A stretch of 64,000 nt of DNA from contig OZ316897.1 of assembly GCA_973895155.1 (NCBI GenBank), positions 19,220,001 through 19,284,000 of the forward strand, written 5' to 3'. This document shows, piece by piece, positions 1 through 13,017 of the stretch. Source of the DNA: Marsupella aquatica (lineage: Eukaryota; Marchantiophyta). A model generated the notes under the pieces. The model was given only the letters and a program-made list of their open reading frames with translations. It was not told where the DNA came from and did no database searches. Both the position numbers and the translations under genes were made by a program. How positions within the stretch are numbered: position 1 is the stretch's first letter; each line of letters opens with the position of its first letter.

Positions 1-440
1 CTGGCAGAGTTATCAGGAGTGTTGATTTCTGGTGCGACCATGAACGCGAAGCCACCTCCAAGGTGCGAGCGATTTCCAACATGAGAAATGGAGAAGATGA
101 AGAAGGTGCTGAAACTAGCTTGAACAGTGCCAGTGGGATTCTCGAACACTATTGGTGTACTATACATGAATCGAGCTGCTTGATCTGTATAAATGTTGTT
201 GTACGCTGACGGCAGAACCTCCACAGCGTCTCCTGCAGAGTTCGTGTAGAAGCAAGTTGCGTAGCCAAGCACGTATGGAATGCCGGTGCATGTGAAGGTG
301 CTATCATTGAAAACGGGGAATTGCAAGTTCACGTTCTGACCGTCAGCATACCACACTCGAAGAACAAATGCCAAGCACGAGACAATCCAGCAGGAACGAA
401 GATGCACCGCAAAATCCGAGTAGGGATGAAGACATGACAT
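1..440 (-). CDS. L-type lectin receptor (kinase) gene, 5' end only
   Basis: Reading leftward from an ATG at 440, one frame stays open to the window edge (about 146 codons), so the gene continues outside. The first ~37 residues are hydrophobic and look like a signal peptide (WIVSCLAFVLRVWYA). Next comes a legume-lectin fold: NLQFPVF, then the strand pattern QASFSTFFIFSI followed by a Gly-rich GGGFAFMVAP, matching the FSTSFVFSI...GHGLAF-P pattern of L-type lectins. Secretion and carbohydrate binding at the cell surface are expected from the family. Whether a transmembrane segment and kinase follow cannot be seen, so 'receptor kinase' is inferred from how plant lectin-domain genes are usually built. 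A second gene of this family lies at 26643 on the other strand. Confidence 0.8.
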   Translation of the reverse strand, partial: MSCLHPYSDFAVHLRSCWIVSCLAFVLRVWYADGQNVNLQFPVFNDSTFTCTGIPYVLGYATCFYTNSAGDAVEVLPSAYNNIYTDQAARFMYSTPIVFENPTGTVQASFSTFFIFSISHVGNRSHLGGGFAFMVAPEINTPDNSA

Positions 441-3400
441 GGGAAGTAAGAGATTTCACGCCAACTGCTTATTATTCCGGATGCTCTGTCTGGCACTCTG
501 CAGCAATCTGATCCAGAGGTAGAAGTGCTCGCACTGTTTCTTCTCTCTTCAGCGTTGTTCTCAACTCCCACCTGCACAATCATGAAGTCATGTAACGAAA
601 CGAAATGTTTAGAAGGTGTTCCAATGGGAACGAGCTCTTCAGTTAGGTCAAGTATACAGAGCACTAGGGTGTCCTCTCTCACTCATTCAATCCACTTTTG
701 GATTCAAGCTTCGGTCACTTGATAAAGATGGGTCCATTCATTCAAAGCTCATCTCATGAATGTACAATGTAAAACACGAACTGATCGAAATCTTTCTAAT
801 CTTTCATCCCTCGTCAGCCGGTGAATCTTAGAAGGATCCAGAACGGAGATAGAGCTCTTGTGGTCAGAATTGTGAAGAAAACGTTCAATTCAATATGGCT
901 TTCCCAATTACAAGAGCTCCTGTGTCAGAATTGTGAAGAAAACATTCAATTCAATATGGCTTTCCCAAATACAAGTTTTCCCAAATTTGCTTCCTGCTAT
1001 GAATATCGAGAAAAGTTCGAGCCGAGGTCATGTGAATCATTCCTAGTACAATCAAATTCGCTACTAAGGAGGATTTCAGCTGATTATTTCTTGCACCTAC
1101 TGTGGTTTTGATTTTGCTCTCAGTTACCCGTTTTATACGCATACAATATAGTAACTGAATTTGGTTCGATGCATCTAGATTCAGTTGAATCCCATTTTTC
1201 TTGGTCCGTTTCGTTCAATTGAATTGAGCGAATTGACTCTTTGGCCTCCTTCTCAGCTGAGTAAGTACATCATTGTCAATGTGGGTGAGGCTATCGATAG
1301 ATTGGATGAAAGATTTTACCAATCAAGATCTCATTTACATAATCGATTGCCAATACGTTGCCTAGGTGCGATATCTATGACAATGTTTGATCATGATAAG
1401 CGCTTTCCCCATCTTGCAATGCCAACCATATTTGCTGCTCAAAATAATTTCGTTTCCATCTTTCTCGTTGGTTCCCTACATGTTTCCATGGCCACCTGGT
1501 TTTTCAAGATAGATTAGGGAACACGAGCTTAAGTCGATGCTCTCGGTCCAATGTGCCACAAAGAGGTGCCTTGTCATCTCCATGCTAAGTTCAAGAAAAC
1601 AAGAATATGGACTGAAGGATATCACTCTTTCATCTTAGGATGGTCATTTTAGATGCCCCGTAACTGCAAATCGAAGATAGCTAAAATTGCACGGTCGATC
1701 AGAAGTGATGTCGTTCGATTCAACGTACGAAGTAGGAAAAGAGTGTGCGCTGAGGTGAGAGAGGTATTCATTTTCCTACTTCATTAACTGAAACTTATCA
1801 GATATTCTGCTACATATGGAATGTGGATTAACCATCTATAGTCGGCCAGTCAACTCAACAGCATGCCAGATTGAATTCCAGCGTCTCATCTACCTTCCAC
1901 TTAACTTACATAATCTGTGGACTGCCGATTGTGACTGGACCATCAACAAAGAATAATTGTTATTTGCACATCAATTTCATCCACAGGGGTCGTCTACCTC
2001 CACACCTGGCCAATAAGAAGAATATAAGCCTTTTGATTTTGTGTTGATAACCTTCGATCCCTGCATTTGCCCTCTCTGGAATGATGATCTTGGCAGACGA
2101 CCTAGAGCATCGTGTTTTCAGCCTCCATGCCATTTTCTGAGATGCTTCAAACCAACTTCTCAAGATCTTCTCTGACCACTACCACCAAATCCTTTCATGA
2201 CAAGAATGGCCAAAAAATGAAATGTTTTCAATCGATCGAGAAAAGGCAGACTTCAGAGTGACTTCCAGTTTGGACTCTATTGGCAAGTTCAGGATGGAGG
2301 TTGCGGGCTGCGGATTGAAGGAGATGGTGCGATGATGGTCATGGCAATGATTTTGTTATCAATTATGGTGCAAAATTGTGCTCATATGAACTTTGCAAAG
2401 GGTTGAAAACGTGTAAGAATTTATGAACTTGGAAGACATGATACTTTACATGGATTCAATTCAGTTCATCCAACTTGTCATCAAAAGCTACACTTCAGGG
2501 CCTAAAGTCTAGAGTGAAATCTCTAATAATGACTCGTGCTTATAACTGGAATTGTGATGAGGTGGAAAATGAGGATTGAGGGCAAGACGAGTCTGAGAAA
2601 TGGTGCAGAGATGGTGGAGTGGGCTTGCATGTCCTCACTTTGATTTATATTCAATGAACTCAAATCCAATTAGGTCAGTACTGACAGTACAGCTTTCTCT
2701 TGATTGTCTTCAACCCCATTTCAGGGCTGGAAAGATTTTTTGAAAAGCCTACAAAGCTTAGAGCTAAGTAATACAGATTTACTTGTCACCTCTTGTTACT
2801 TACATATTACATACGTCCATAATAGTGTAACAACACTCGAACTTGTACAGTTTAGACATTGAGAAATTTACTAGTTTAAACAAGACTTAAACTTTGTACA
2901 AGATAGAAAAAATCCTGTAGTTAGTACTGTTCATTAATCATTCATGGATTTTTGATCCACTTTACATGTTTTTCAAGGCTGAATGAAATGCTGCAGAGTC
3001 CATCTAAATTAGAGACATCTTAAATTTGCCTTTGCTTAGATTTTATTTTATTTGAACTATCCAGTTTGCACAATGTTGGTCAAGCCTGTCATAAGTGGTC
3101 GGGTCACAAAACACCCCGGTTTCTACTAGTGATTTCATGCTTCCTCTGCTCATTAGTACGTTGTGTTTCTGGTGGGCAATCTTGTGTAAGCTCCATCCAT
3201 GGAACAGTTCCCCTTAGATATCTTTCTTAGCGACTAGGTCCAAAATCTTCATTGGCACACTTTGTATCCATTATTTCCTCTACATATACAATTTCCTTTC
3301 ATGGTTAGTTTTTGATACGTTGTTGTGTCAAAGCACAAAATCCAGTTCAACTGTTGCTTGAGCTACTGCCAGTATTGCTATAATTTTAGGATCAAGCAAT

Positions 3401-4723
3401 CTTGGGATTGTTTCATGAGTACCTAGTGACACCCCACCACTGGCTGACTGGCTTAAATGCCTTTCAAGAATAGAATCACAACCCCATCACTTATCACTCA
3501 ACGGTATCATGTATTATTCACTTTGTGGAGCATTCTTAGTCAGGGAGACAGTCAGAATGACTCAATCCAACAAGATCAGCCAAGTTCTCAGCAAGGTCAG
3601 TGGAGAGTTCAGCAAGGCAGAAGGGTGGAAATTTTCCACTTTGGCAGGGCAGCAGAGAGCAAAAGTGAAACACAAAATTGATGTTCACGCTTGGGCCTGG
3701 AGGTCACTGAGCTTCAATGATGTAGATGACTCATAACTGGTGCAGCTAACAACCTCCCTTCCAGACAAACCTGAAACATGGCTATGTATAGTGAGTGATT
3801 GCACTTGCCTGTCTACTAGCTTAGGCAGGCATAACATACTTGGTATTAAATCTATGCCTAATCCTGACCTACCTACAGCCAGAACACAACCCAAGACAAT
3901 CTACTTGCAAACCATGTGGAACAAAAGAATGTGTCTTGGGTTGTATAGATTTAATGCTGTAGCACAAATTGCTGTGGGGGAGTAATTATAATCACTACTT
4001 GGAATCTCTGCCCTAACATCAAGTTTTAACACTCTCCTCCTTGAAGTAGAGTACACTACATGCCCCTCTTTCACCCAAATTTCTTTAAAAAGCCTGACAC
4101 CTGAGGGCAGTGTGTGTTTGAGGATGGGCTCATTTGTTCATTTGAGGGTGTGCAGGAGTCTATGCATGCTTAAGCCCAAGTAGTTAATAATGGGATTAGT
4201 TTGTCTTGAGCTTAGCATGCCCATCAGCCGCACTTCCATGTTACATTTAGTGCAAACAAGACATTTTGATGAATAGCAACTGAACACTAGTTACAGTGTG
4301 AAGCATACTTTGTCACATACATGTTAGATTCCTCATGGCAGTCAAAATCTTCATTTGAATGAATCTCCACTTCAATTTGGACTAATATGAATGATAACAA
4401 CACTTATCAACACGTGAATGTTCATTTCTATCATAGATTAGGTCACAATACCCCTAATTTAGATTGGGATTTAGATCAATGCCCATAATCAATTTCAAAG
4501 TAATCAGAACGCCTCTTAAGTGAAACTGCTAACTACATAGGACAAAGCTTCCATTTTGAAATCCAACAAATTATCTTCTATTTACACCAAATGTGGAATC
4601 AATTGCACTACTAAGTAAATGCTTGAGGTAGAATATTAGACTATCAAAGTTCATCCATCATAATTATGCAGATATCAAATCAATATGAGAATTTTTTTTG
4701 CTCTCGATATATGTGAAACTGGT
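441..4723. other. Intergenic, no gene recognised; holds a 62-bp tandem duplication
   Basis: No open frame here looks like a known protein on either strand. At 851-973 a 62-bp unit is repeated once in tandem (starts at 851 and 913, a few differences; both copies carry GTCAGAATTGTGAAGAAAAC). The stretch 3100-4100 has several short overlapping open frames but nothing coherent; it could be decayed retroelement sequence. Confidence 0.5.
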
Positions 4724-7700
4724 TTATCTTGGAGGCATAGATGCTGCAACTCGTGCTGCAGCTTCGGCTGGTTCAAGAAAGGCATACCTATAAGAAACAA
4801 CCATTGTTTGTCCCAATTTTGAATAGTGTATGTTAGTGTTGTTTATCTCAACTGAGATAAATAGCAAGAATAGTTACAATCATTTATCACACTACCAAAG
4901 CACCAAAAGTGCCAATCAGGGAGTCAGGAGACTCATTAAAGGAAGGAAAACAAGCCATGGAAAATCTGAACAAAGAGCCAATAAAGCCCGAGAGTCCCCA
5001 TTAACAGCAAAAGAACTAAAACCCTACTGACCAACAGCTGAAAAGTCCAATAAAGCTCCATAATAAAACCACAGAGTTACAATTCAGATTAACAGGGGTT
5101 TTTATTCAATTGATTCACATTGGGTACCTCCGTATTAGTTATGAATAACTCTAGCAAGTTGTTTATGATTGACAAGCTAGATGCCTACTTAAGGTATGCA
5201 ATGGTGTACTAGGCTATAGATTCCATATGATTTACTTGGCTAAGGAAACTGTGTTCTTTAGTGATTGACATTAATTGGTACGCACCTGTACAAGGCGGCA
5301 GCCATGGTTGCTCCAAAACATGGAGCTACCCAATATACCAAGTGAGCACTACCAAAGTAACCAGAAACCAGAGCAGGCCCAAAACTTCGAGCTGGATTCA
5401 TGGATGCTCCAGTGTAGGGCACCCCCACAATGTGGTCCACTGCGACAGCAAATCCAATAGGCAATGGTGCTATAACACCTGTTGATTTAATATTGCAAAA
5501 CATGTTCATAGTTAGTATAAGCTTAAAGTTAATGTAGTTGCTGACATGGATTGTCTATATTATTTCCCATAGACTTACCCTCGCATAGGATTGTTCAATT
5601 TAGTTTGTTAGACCCAATGAGCAAGTGAATGAAGATAAATACTGACAAAATATAACTTTAAAATTTAGAGGTCTAAAAGATAGCATAAAAAATCTCACCA
5701 GGTCCACGGCGGTCAACAGCCACACCAAAAATCACAAATACAAGAGTAAAAGTGAGTATCGTCTCCACCAGGAAGCCTTGACTAGTGAAGATAAACTGGT
5801 TTATATCATGTGAGCCCAAATTCCCTCTCAAATACTCTGGTGTTGAGAATTTCAGAAACAAGGCTCCAAAGATGGCTCCAAAGATCTGTCTTAGTTTCCA
5901 CAATCACATCCAAAACAATGCAAGATCAATATTGATTTATAGTATTACTTAATATAAGATTTACAATAGAGTAGAAGGCTTGTACCACAGTGTATATATA
6001 CACAAAAATGGGTGCCTGGAGTCCTTGTCGGGTTTCTTGGTTGTTACTATATTAGACTCACTATGTTTTTCAATAATAACACACACACTATGTGAACACA
6101 ATAAATAACTAGCAGTGTAAGAACATTAGGATTTTTACTCTGTACCTGAGCCCCAACGTAGAGTCCAGCCCGAACAAGATTCTCCTTTCCAGCAACCACA
6201 AATGCCAAGGTTACAGCAGGGTTAAGATGCCCCCCAGAAATTGCTCCAGTTGCACCTGCCAAACAAGAAATAGCCAGCCCATGTGCAAGAGCTATGGTGA
6301 CTAGCCTTGATGGAGTCATTTCTGCATAGAGCATTCCTGTTTCATTGATCAAATCCCTCCATCAAGTTTTGCATCACGAATCATTGTATAATAATTCGAA
6401 TTTGATGAGGCTACTAATTAATAGCTTGATATCATCTGCTGAACATTTGGTCCTATTAAGACGACCCCTAACAAACATACAAAAAGAAAAACCCAAGAAG
6501 ATAGCATCATCAACAACAACAACACAAATAAATCATCTATCGATGCTTGTCCTACAACCTACATTCTCATGCTTTACCCTCAGATGTAAGACATAGAAAC
6601 CCTACTGCATGAAAAAATTTGATTGTGTGGATGATTTTGCAAGAAAATTCCTCACACTTTTGTTTCATATTAAGCAATCCTCAAGTTCTGATCATATATT
6701 ATAGCATAACAATGAGATGCAACTTTCAGTACTTTGGAAACTACCAACAGCTCAATTTACTTGTTATTGCCTTTGTGTTGCAGGATTTCCTTAATCTATC
6801 ATCAAGCAGGAATGAGATGTGGTAGCGGAATCTACATAACTGCATGAGTCAACACTTCCTAGTACGTAATGAAGAATGGCATGCCTGTAGCAACGACAGA
6901 GCCGCATCCAATATAAACAAATAAGAATGTCCCTACAAACTCTGCTCCGGCAGCTCTCCATTGCTCTTTAGACCTCAATGTCTTTGTCTCCCCAAGTTCA
7001 ACCTAACATATATCATTCTAACCAAAGATGGTTACTAAGAGTGCATAAGTTTCAAAGTGAATCTTGAATGTTTTCAAAACTTTGAGCTATACCATATTTT
7101 CTGACATTTCAAGTAACAAATGCTATTCTCCAAGTTCTCATCAACTCAAACAGATTACCATTGACTGTACAGAACTTTACTCTATATTTGATCAAGATTT
7201 GTTGAAGAGATTCAATCTTGGTTAGTTTTAACTAGAATGTCACAATGTGCATTGGAAGATGATCAATAGCACCATTCACCGTATTGTGGTTAGAGGGGTG
7301 AGCAAACTACCTCTTACAGCAGCTGTGTTTCTAAATATTCCACTGAGTCTCTAGACATTCTAGTTTAGCATTCAAGACAGAACAGCTCAAACTACATTTG
7401 TTGTTTTTGAATGCAGGCATGCAAATGACATGCTCTACTACTTTGATGCTAAAAGTGTTCTCAGAATATTTCTAAAAGTTCTTCAAACCCTACTCTTGGG
7501 AAGAAACGTGTATCAATGGAAAACTAGCCTATAATCCCTAGGTTTCAACTTCACTTTCTTATCAATGAGTGACATTGCCATCCTAGATACAACATTTTCA
7601 AAAAGGGTAGTAAGCTGATGGCAATGGCAACTCTGTAACATACATGTCAAACAATGGAACAAAGCTTCACAGGAGAAGAGCTTGGGTAGGGAGGAAAATC

Positions 7701-8342
7701 ATTGCTCACCTTCATAAAGTTGAGCATTGTAACCATTTTCACCATTGTTTGGATGGCAGGGTTATGGGTCAGCTCATGACCTGCCCCTCCTTGGAGCTGA
7801 ACATCACCACTAGGAACAGTACTCTGCTGCTGCCCATTCCAGGGCCTTGACTCCCTTTCGCTGTTGGAAAAACGATCACTGTACCCCCTATCTCGTCGTT
7901 CTTGCTCTGCTCCTCCTCCTTGAGAATCCCCTCCAAGAAATGGTCGTCTTGATCCATCTTCCACCCGCACAGATGTCTCTGGCTTTTGATTGTTGCAACC
8001 ATCTCCAAAGATATCTTCCTGCTTTCCTCTTGGCGCAAAGAAATCCTCTTGCTTCCCTTTTTGTGCAAAAAGATCCTCTTGCTTTCCTCTTTGTTGTGCA
8101 AACAGATCCTCCTGCTTCCCTCTTTGTTGTGCAAACAAGTCCTCCTGCTTCCTCCACTGGCCATCAGCCTGCTTATCCTTTGGGCCCCCATACGACTCCT
8201 CTTGCTTTCCCCGCACGTTAAACGACATCTCTTGGTTTCCTCTCTGACTAGCATTCAAAGAATCCTCTTGTTGCCTACCTTTGGCTCCCTGTCCTTGCTC
8301 AAGACCTTGGCCCCTTGATCCAGCATATAGTCTAGGATCCAT
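4724..8342 (-). CDS. Aquaporin, hybrid intrinsic protein (HIP) type, with long repetitive N-terminal extension
   Basis: Membrane channel of the MIP family. Exons (transcribed leftward): 8342-7710, 7002-6885, 6336-6146, 5885-5699, 5478-5286, 4787-4724; joined length 1386 bp, 461 residues, all phases fit. Both pore motifs are present: GGHLNPAVT in exon 3 and [11 protein letters not shown] in exon 5. Aligning to aquaporins, the aromatic/arginine filter is His (ALAHG), His (AVDH), Ala and Arg, the combination I know for HIPs, mixing TIP and PIP features. The last exon encodes a short tail ending MPPR. Residues 1-211, all in exon 1, are hydrophilic and Gln/Glu-rich, with about five [11 protein letters not shown]-like units at residues 65-113; MIP N-termini are normally under ~60 residues. 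The intron after exon 2 appears to use a GC donor (ACAG/GCATGC), the only choice that keeps the frame. The start is the first ATG of the frame; an upstream exon cannot be excluded. Confidence 0.87.
7990..8165 (-). repeat. In-frame ~33-bp coding repeats in the aquaporin N-terminus
   Basis: About five tandem units of 30-33 bp each encode an 11-residue peptide of the form [11 protein letters not shown]; more degenerate units continue upstream to about 8280. The unit length is near a multiple of three, so the frame survives expansion. Confidence 0.85.
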
Positions 8343-9328
8343 CTCCAGATTGTGAAGCAATTTTGATCCGAGACTACCAGTACGTTGCAGAGGTGTAAAT
8401 GAGATGATCAAGAAAGATATTTACAAATTGCAACCAGCAACATTGTCGTCATCAATTCTTGAAGAGCTCTTGCTCAATCACCTATCTTCAGTTTCCAGGT
8501 TCACAAATTTGATGATCAGACTAATTCACATTTCTTTGGCTCCACATTGGTAATGGAATCCTACAATGTTGCAATCTTGGGAGTCTACCCTTGATGTAAC
8601 AGAAGCAACCTTCTTCTAGAAATGCTACATCATTCCCTAGTCTTGATTTGGATGTTGAAAATTGTTGCCTTCGTGAAACCAATAACTCTGAATTGGAAGC
8701 ACATCGAGGTTGGATTTGAATAGGAGGCCACACTGATTGGCATTTACAGAGTTGTGCTGAGGGATATCAAAAGGGTATGATCATGGTTCTTAAAATCTCA
8801 ATTGATGTGCAACATTCTCCCAATAGAGCAAACTAAGGTTGCTATTGTAGGATCATTATCACCGGCATTGTGTATGCAAAAGCTCCACTGTACTTGACTG
8901 CTTGGTTTCTTAAAATTTCACAAAAATGATTATTATTTGCTCAGTCCATGTTCCTAGATTCAAAAGAGGACTACTTAATGCTCTTGGTGATTTTACTCTT
9001 TGAGATGTTTGGGTGTTTGATAGAGAGAAAGTTCCTTTATAGAAAAGAATGCACATTCCTGATTTGGAGGGGGCCATTATGAAACTATTCAACTAGTACC
9101 ACAGGTACGCAACTCTTGTAAAATAGGTCGGGGTCTACATTTTATATGAACTAAAAGATTGGGTATTTTAGAAAATAAAAATTGGAAAAAACTTGGTTTT
9201 GCACTATAAAACTTTTCAGGGTCATATCTAAAGCTTTTCCATGTAGGAATAAAAAGAATTCTTAAACTAGTTGTCATTTTTATTAAAAGATTTTAAAATT
9301 TTAATAAAAGTCTAAAAAGGCTGGCTAG
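8343..9328. other. Upstream region of the aquaporin gene, no gene seen
   Basis: Nothing recognisable on either strand. It should contain the aquaporin promoter or 5' UTR. The last five bases, GCTAG at 9324-9328, are the left target-site duplication of the Copia element that follows. Confidence 0.5.
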
Positions 9329-9672
9329 TGTTAGAATTTACTCAGAGGTCTAGAGTTACGAATGTACCGTAGTTAAGGCTAACCTTAGTCGCAGACTTGG
9401 TTAGGTTAGTCATGCTGTGCACACTCTATAACCAAGCGGTGTTTGCTTGGAGAGGGGAACTCAGGCTCATTGTTACGGAGCTAGTTGAGAGATAGAGAGA
9501 GCTTGCCCTGTGGATGCTTGGTATGGCCGGTCGGCCTAGAGTGCAGTAAAGCTCATGTGTGTTCCCGTGGACGTAGCCTCATGTGGAGGTGAACCATGTA
9601 TCTCTCTGTGTCAACTCTTGTGCGTTGGATGGTTCATGGGCTTGCCGTTGCAATTGTCGTCTATGCTCAACA
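9329..9672 (+). repeat. 5' LTR of Copia copy 1
   Basis: Begins TG, ends CA, 344 bp; followed two bases later by the initiator-Met-tRNA type primer-binding site (TGGTATC, weakened after that). Confidence 0.95.
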
Positions 9673-9831
9673 ATTGGTATCTAAGCATGTTTAGGAGGTG
9701 ACGAGGTTTTTCTGTGACGGTTTTCCAGCGTTCATTGTTGGTGTTGCATTCGGGGTTTCGTCACATGAAACTCGAATGTGTGTGGCTGAGCGAATAGGTT
9801 AGTGAGAGGGCTTTCTAACGGTGGTTAGAAC

Positions 9832-12800
9832 TTGCTGATCGGTATCCGTGGTGCGGAGGAATTGAAGTTTGCATCGTTCAGGGTTTATTCGTGTTCGACG
9901 GGATTTCGGGGGAGCAGACAGAAGAATTTGTATGTGTTACAGGGCAATACTGTATGTGCAGAGGCCAATGTAACCAAGTCTCATGAGAAGATGACTCAAC
10001 TATGGCATTCACGGCTAGGCCACCTGAGTGAGAAGGGTTTGGCTATCTTACGGAAGAATGGACTCATTTTTGATTTGCAATCTTGTAAATTAGAGTTCTG
10101 TGAGCATTGCATTCTTGGAAAGCAACATCGTCGTGCTTTCGGTGTTGGAACTCATCGTTCCAAAGCGGTTCTTAAGTACATACATAGTGACGTGTGGGAT
10201 CCATCCCTGACTCCCTCACACTCTGGAAAGTTGTACTATGTATCATTTATTGACGATTACTCAAAATTTATGTGGATTTATTTCATGACGCATAAGTCTG
10301 ATGTCTTGTCCATTTTTAAGAAATGGAAGGCCCAGGTGGAGAATCAGACTGGAAACACGATCAAATGTTTGGATACAAGGATGAAGAGTGAGGTCAGACA
10401 ACCGCGGGGAGTACACTTCAATGGAATTTGAAGAGTACTATTCAGAATAGGGGATAACTCGCCATCTCACCACAGTTTATACTCCGCAGCAGAAAAGTGT
10501 CGCTGAGAGGCTCAATCGAACACTGTTGGAGCGGTCACGGAGTATGTTGAGCCAATCAGGTTTACCACAAGAATTTTGGGCAGAAGCTGTCAATACCGCA
10601 GCTTATTTGGTAAATCTTTCTCCTTCTAGTGCTATCAATTTCAAAACGCCGTTTGAGATGCGCTATAAGCGGCAAGCAGACTATCATGGCTTGATAGTTT
10701 TTGGAAGTGATGCATATGCTCTCACACCGAAGTAGAATAGGACCAAGTTGGATCCTACCTCCAAGAAATATATTTTTCTTGGGTACCAGAGTGGTGTGAA
10801 AGCCTATAGGCTATGGGATCCTATTGCCTGTAAGCTCATTGTCAGGGATGTTTCCTTCAATGAATCCAGATTATTGAAGGAGGGGGAGAATACTCAGGTC
10901 TCCCGTATTGACAAAGGAAAATCTCCTATCCCGGATCTCATTGAGGGGGAGATTGGTCATGAGGTGCATGACCGGAGAGAAGCAGTTGCTCCAATTATGG
11001 AGTTGGTTCCTATGCCAGAGGAACCAAAGGAGTTTGTTGATGCTGGTGAGCAGCAAGTGGATGTTGCTAAGCTTCAAATTGTACCAGCACACGCAGATCA
11101 ACCGGAGTCATCGGCTAGAAGAGCATCTGGTCGCACTGTACGCGCTCCACCAAGGTATGGACAGTGGGTTGATTCATCTCAATTGCAAGAGGAGGACTTT
11201 GTTACTGATGATGAGCGTGACGCGTTGATTTTGGAAGAAGGGGAACCTTCTTCATTTCATGAAGCAAGTGCTTCAAAGGGAAAGCAGGAGTGGGCTGTAG
11301 CTGCAATGCAAACAGAAATGCAGTCACTAAAGGACAACAAAACTTGGGAGCTTGTCAAGCTACCTGAGGGACAGCAAGTGGTGGACAGCAAGTGGATATA
11401 CAAGCTGAAGGATCAGTCCACAGGAGGTGGATCGAAGGTCTACAAGGCTAGGTTGGTAGCCAAGGGATTCACACAGGAAAAAGGTGTGGATTACAATGAG
11501 GTCTTCTCACCAGTTGCTAAGTACTCAACAATACGGCTATTGTGTGTGCTTGTTGTTATGTTTGGTCTGCTGCTAGATCAGATGGATGTTGTCACAGCTT
11601 TCCTCTATGGCACCTTGAAAAAGGTGATCTTCATGAGACAGCCGCTAGGTTTTGTGAAGAAAGGGCAAGAAGATTTGGTTTGCAGATTGCTGAGATTCTT
11701 GTACAGGTTGAAGCAATCACCAAGACAGCGGAATAAAATTTGATGATTGGATCCGTGCACAAGGCTTTCACAGGAGTGTGTTTGACCCATGTGTGTATCT
11801 TAAACCGATGAAGAATGTTGTTTTTGGGTTCATTGTTTTAGTACTTTATGTGGATGACATGCTTATTGTGGCCAAGGATAGGTCTGAGATTGTTAAGCTA
11901 AAGGCACTGCTTAGTGCAGAGTTTAAGATGAAGGACTTAGGGCCAGCTAAGAGAATTTTGGGTATGGAGATCACTAGGGACTTGAAGGCTAGTAAGCTAT
12001 GGTTGACGCAGAGTTGTTTTGCAAGGAAGGTAATTGCAAGGTTCGACGTGGGGGATAGCAAGCCAGTAAGTACCCTGTTGGCTCCACACTTCAAGTTGTC
12101 ATCAGCTTTCTGTCCTACGGATGACACAGAGAAGGGGTTGATGTCAAAGGTTCCGTATGACAAGGCAGTGGGGAGTCTCATGTATTTGATGACTTGCACT
12201 AGACCTGATCTTGCCATGGCTATGGGCAAGGTGAGCAGGTACATGTTGAATCCAAGGAAGGTACACTGGGAAGCAGTGAAGTGGATTATTTGGTATTTGA
12301 AGGGTACCGTGGATCATGGTCTATTGTTTGATACACATGCTGATAATGCTAGATCATTGATGGGCTATGTAGATGCTGACTATGCACAGGATCTGGATCG
12401 GAGGAGGTCAACAACAGGTTATGTGTTCACACTTGGAGGTGGATGCATAAGATGGACGTCTACTTTGCAGAAGTGTATTGCTCAGTCTACTATAGAAGCG
12501 GAGTATGTTGCAGCAGCGGAAGAAGTAAAGGAAGCGATTTGGTTGGATAGACTTATCACTGAGATGAGATTGCCACAGGGGAATGTGAAGCTCCATTGTG
12601 ATAGTCAGAGTGCACTCCACCTTGCTGTGAACCAGGTGATGGACAGTAGAGTGAAGCACATCGACGTTAGGTACCATTTTATCAGGCAGGCTATGTTTGA
12701 TAATATGTTTGAGCTAGTCAAGATTGACGGTAAACTCAACCCGGCTGACGCTTTTACCAAAGTGATTCCTTTGGAGAGTTTTTCTAGACACGTGATGCGT

Positions 12801-12839
12801 TGCAGGTTTTGCAATTGCCTCACAAGTAGGATTACTTAA
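9832..12839 (+). pseudogene. Copia pol remnant: integrase, reverse transcriptase, RNase H
   Basis: Open pieces at 9832-10431, 10526-10735, 10748-11743 and 11778-12839 together read as the second half of a Copia polyprotein. Piece 1 has the HSRLGHLSEKGL pre-integrase motif with C..C, and the first catalytic region (HSDVWDP, FIDDYSK). Pieces 2-3 hold the end of integrase and the reverse-transcriptase start (DSKWIYKLK, KARLVAKGFTQ). Piece 4 has the polymerase YVDDM box, then RNase H (DADYA, STIEAEYVAA) and the closing HIDVRYHFIR region. A frameshift near 10380 wrecks the DNGGEY motif of integrase, an in-frame stop lies near 10455, and a one-base loss near 11735 breaks reverse transcriptase before its active site. 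It is a dead copy. Confidence 0.93.
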
Positions 12840-13017
12840 CATTTGTGTAGATACTGAGATATGCTCTTGCTCATTCCTTGTATAGGCTACGGCTTAGTTC
12901 TGGTCTATTCTCGTATAAAGAGGGAACCGGTTTGGTTTTTCTTTCCAGAACTTCCCGCTGAGCAGTCATATTGGTAGCAGTCTTTACCCTCCCCTAGACC
13001 AGAGTCAAGGGGAAGAT

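Noticed and set aside
7986-8318. + strand Leu/Pro-rich frames opposite aquaporin exon 1
   Set aside because: Antisense of the Gln/Glu repeat; no independent support, while the - frame splices in phase into a channel.
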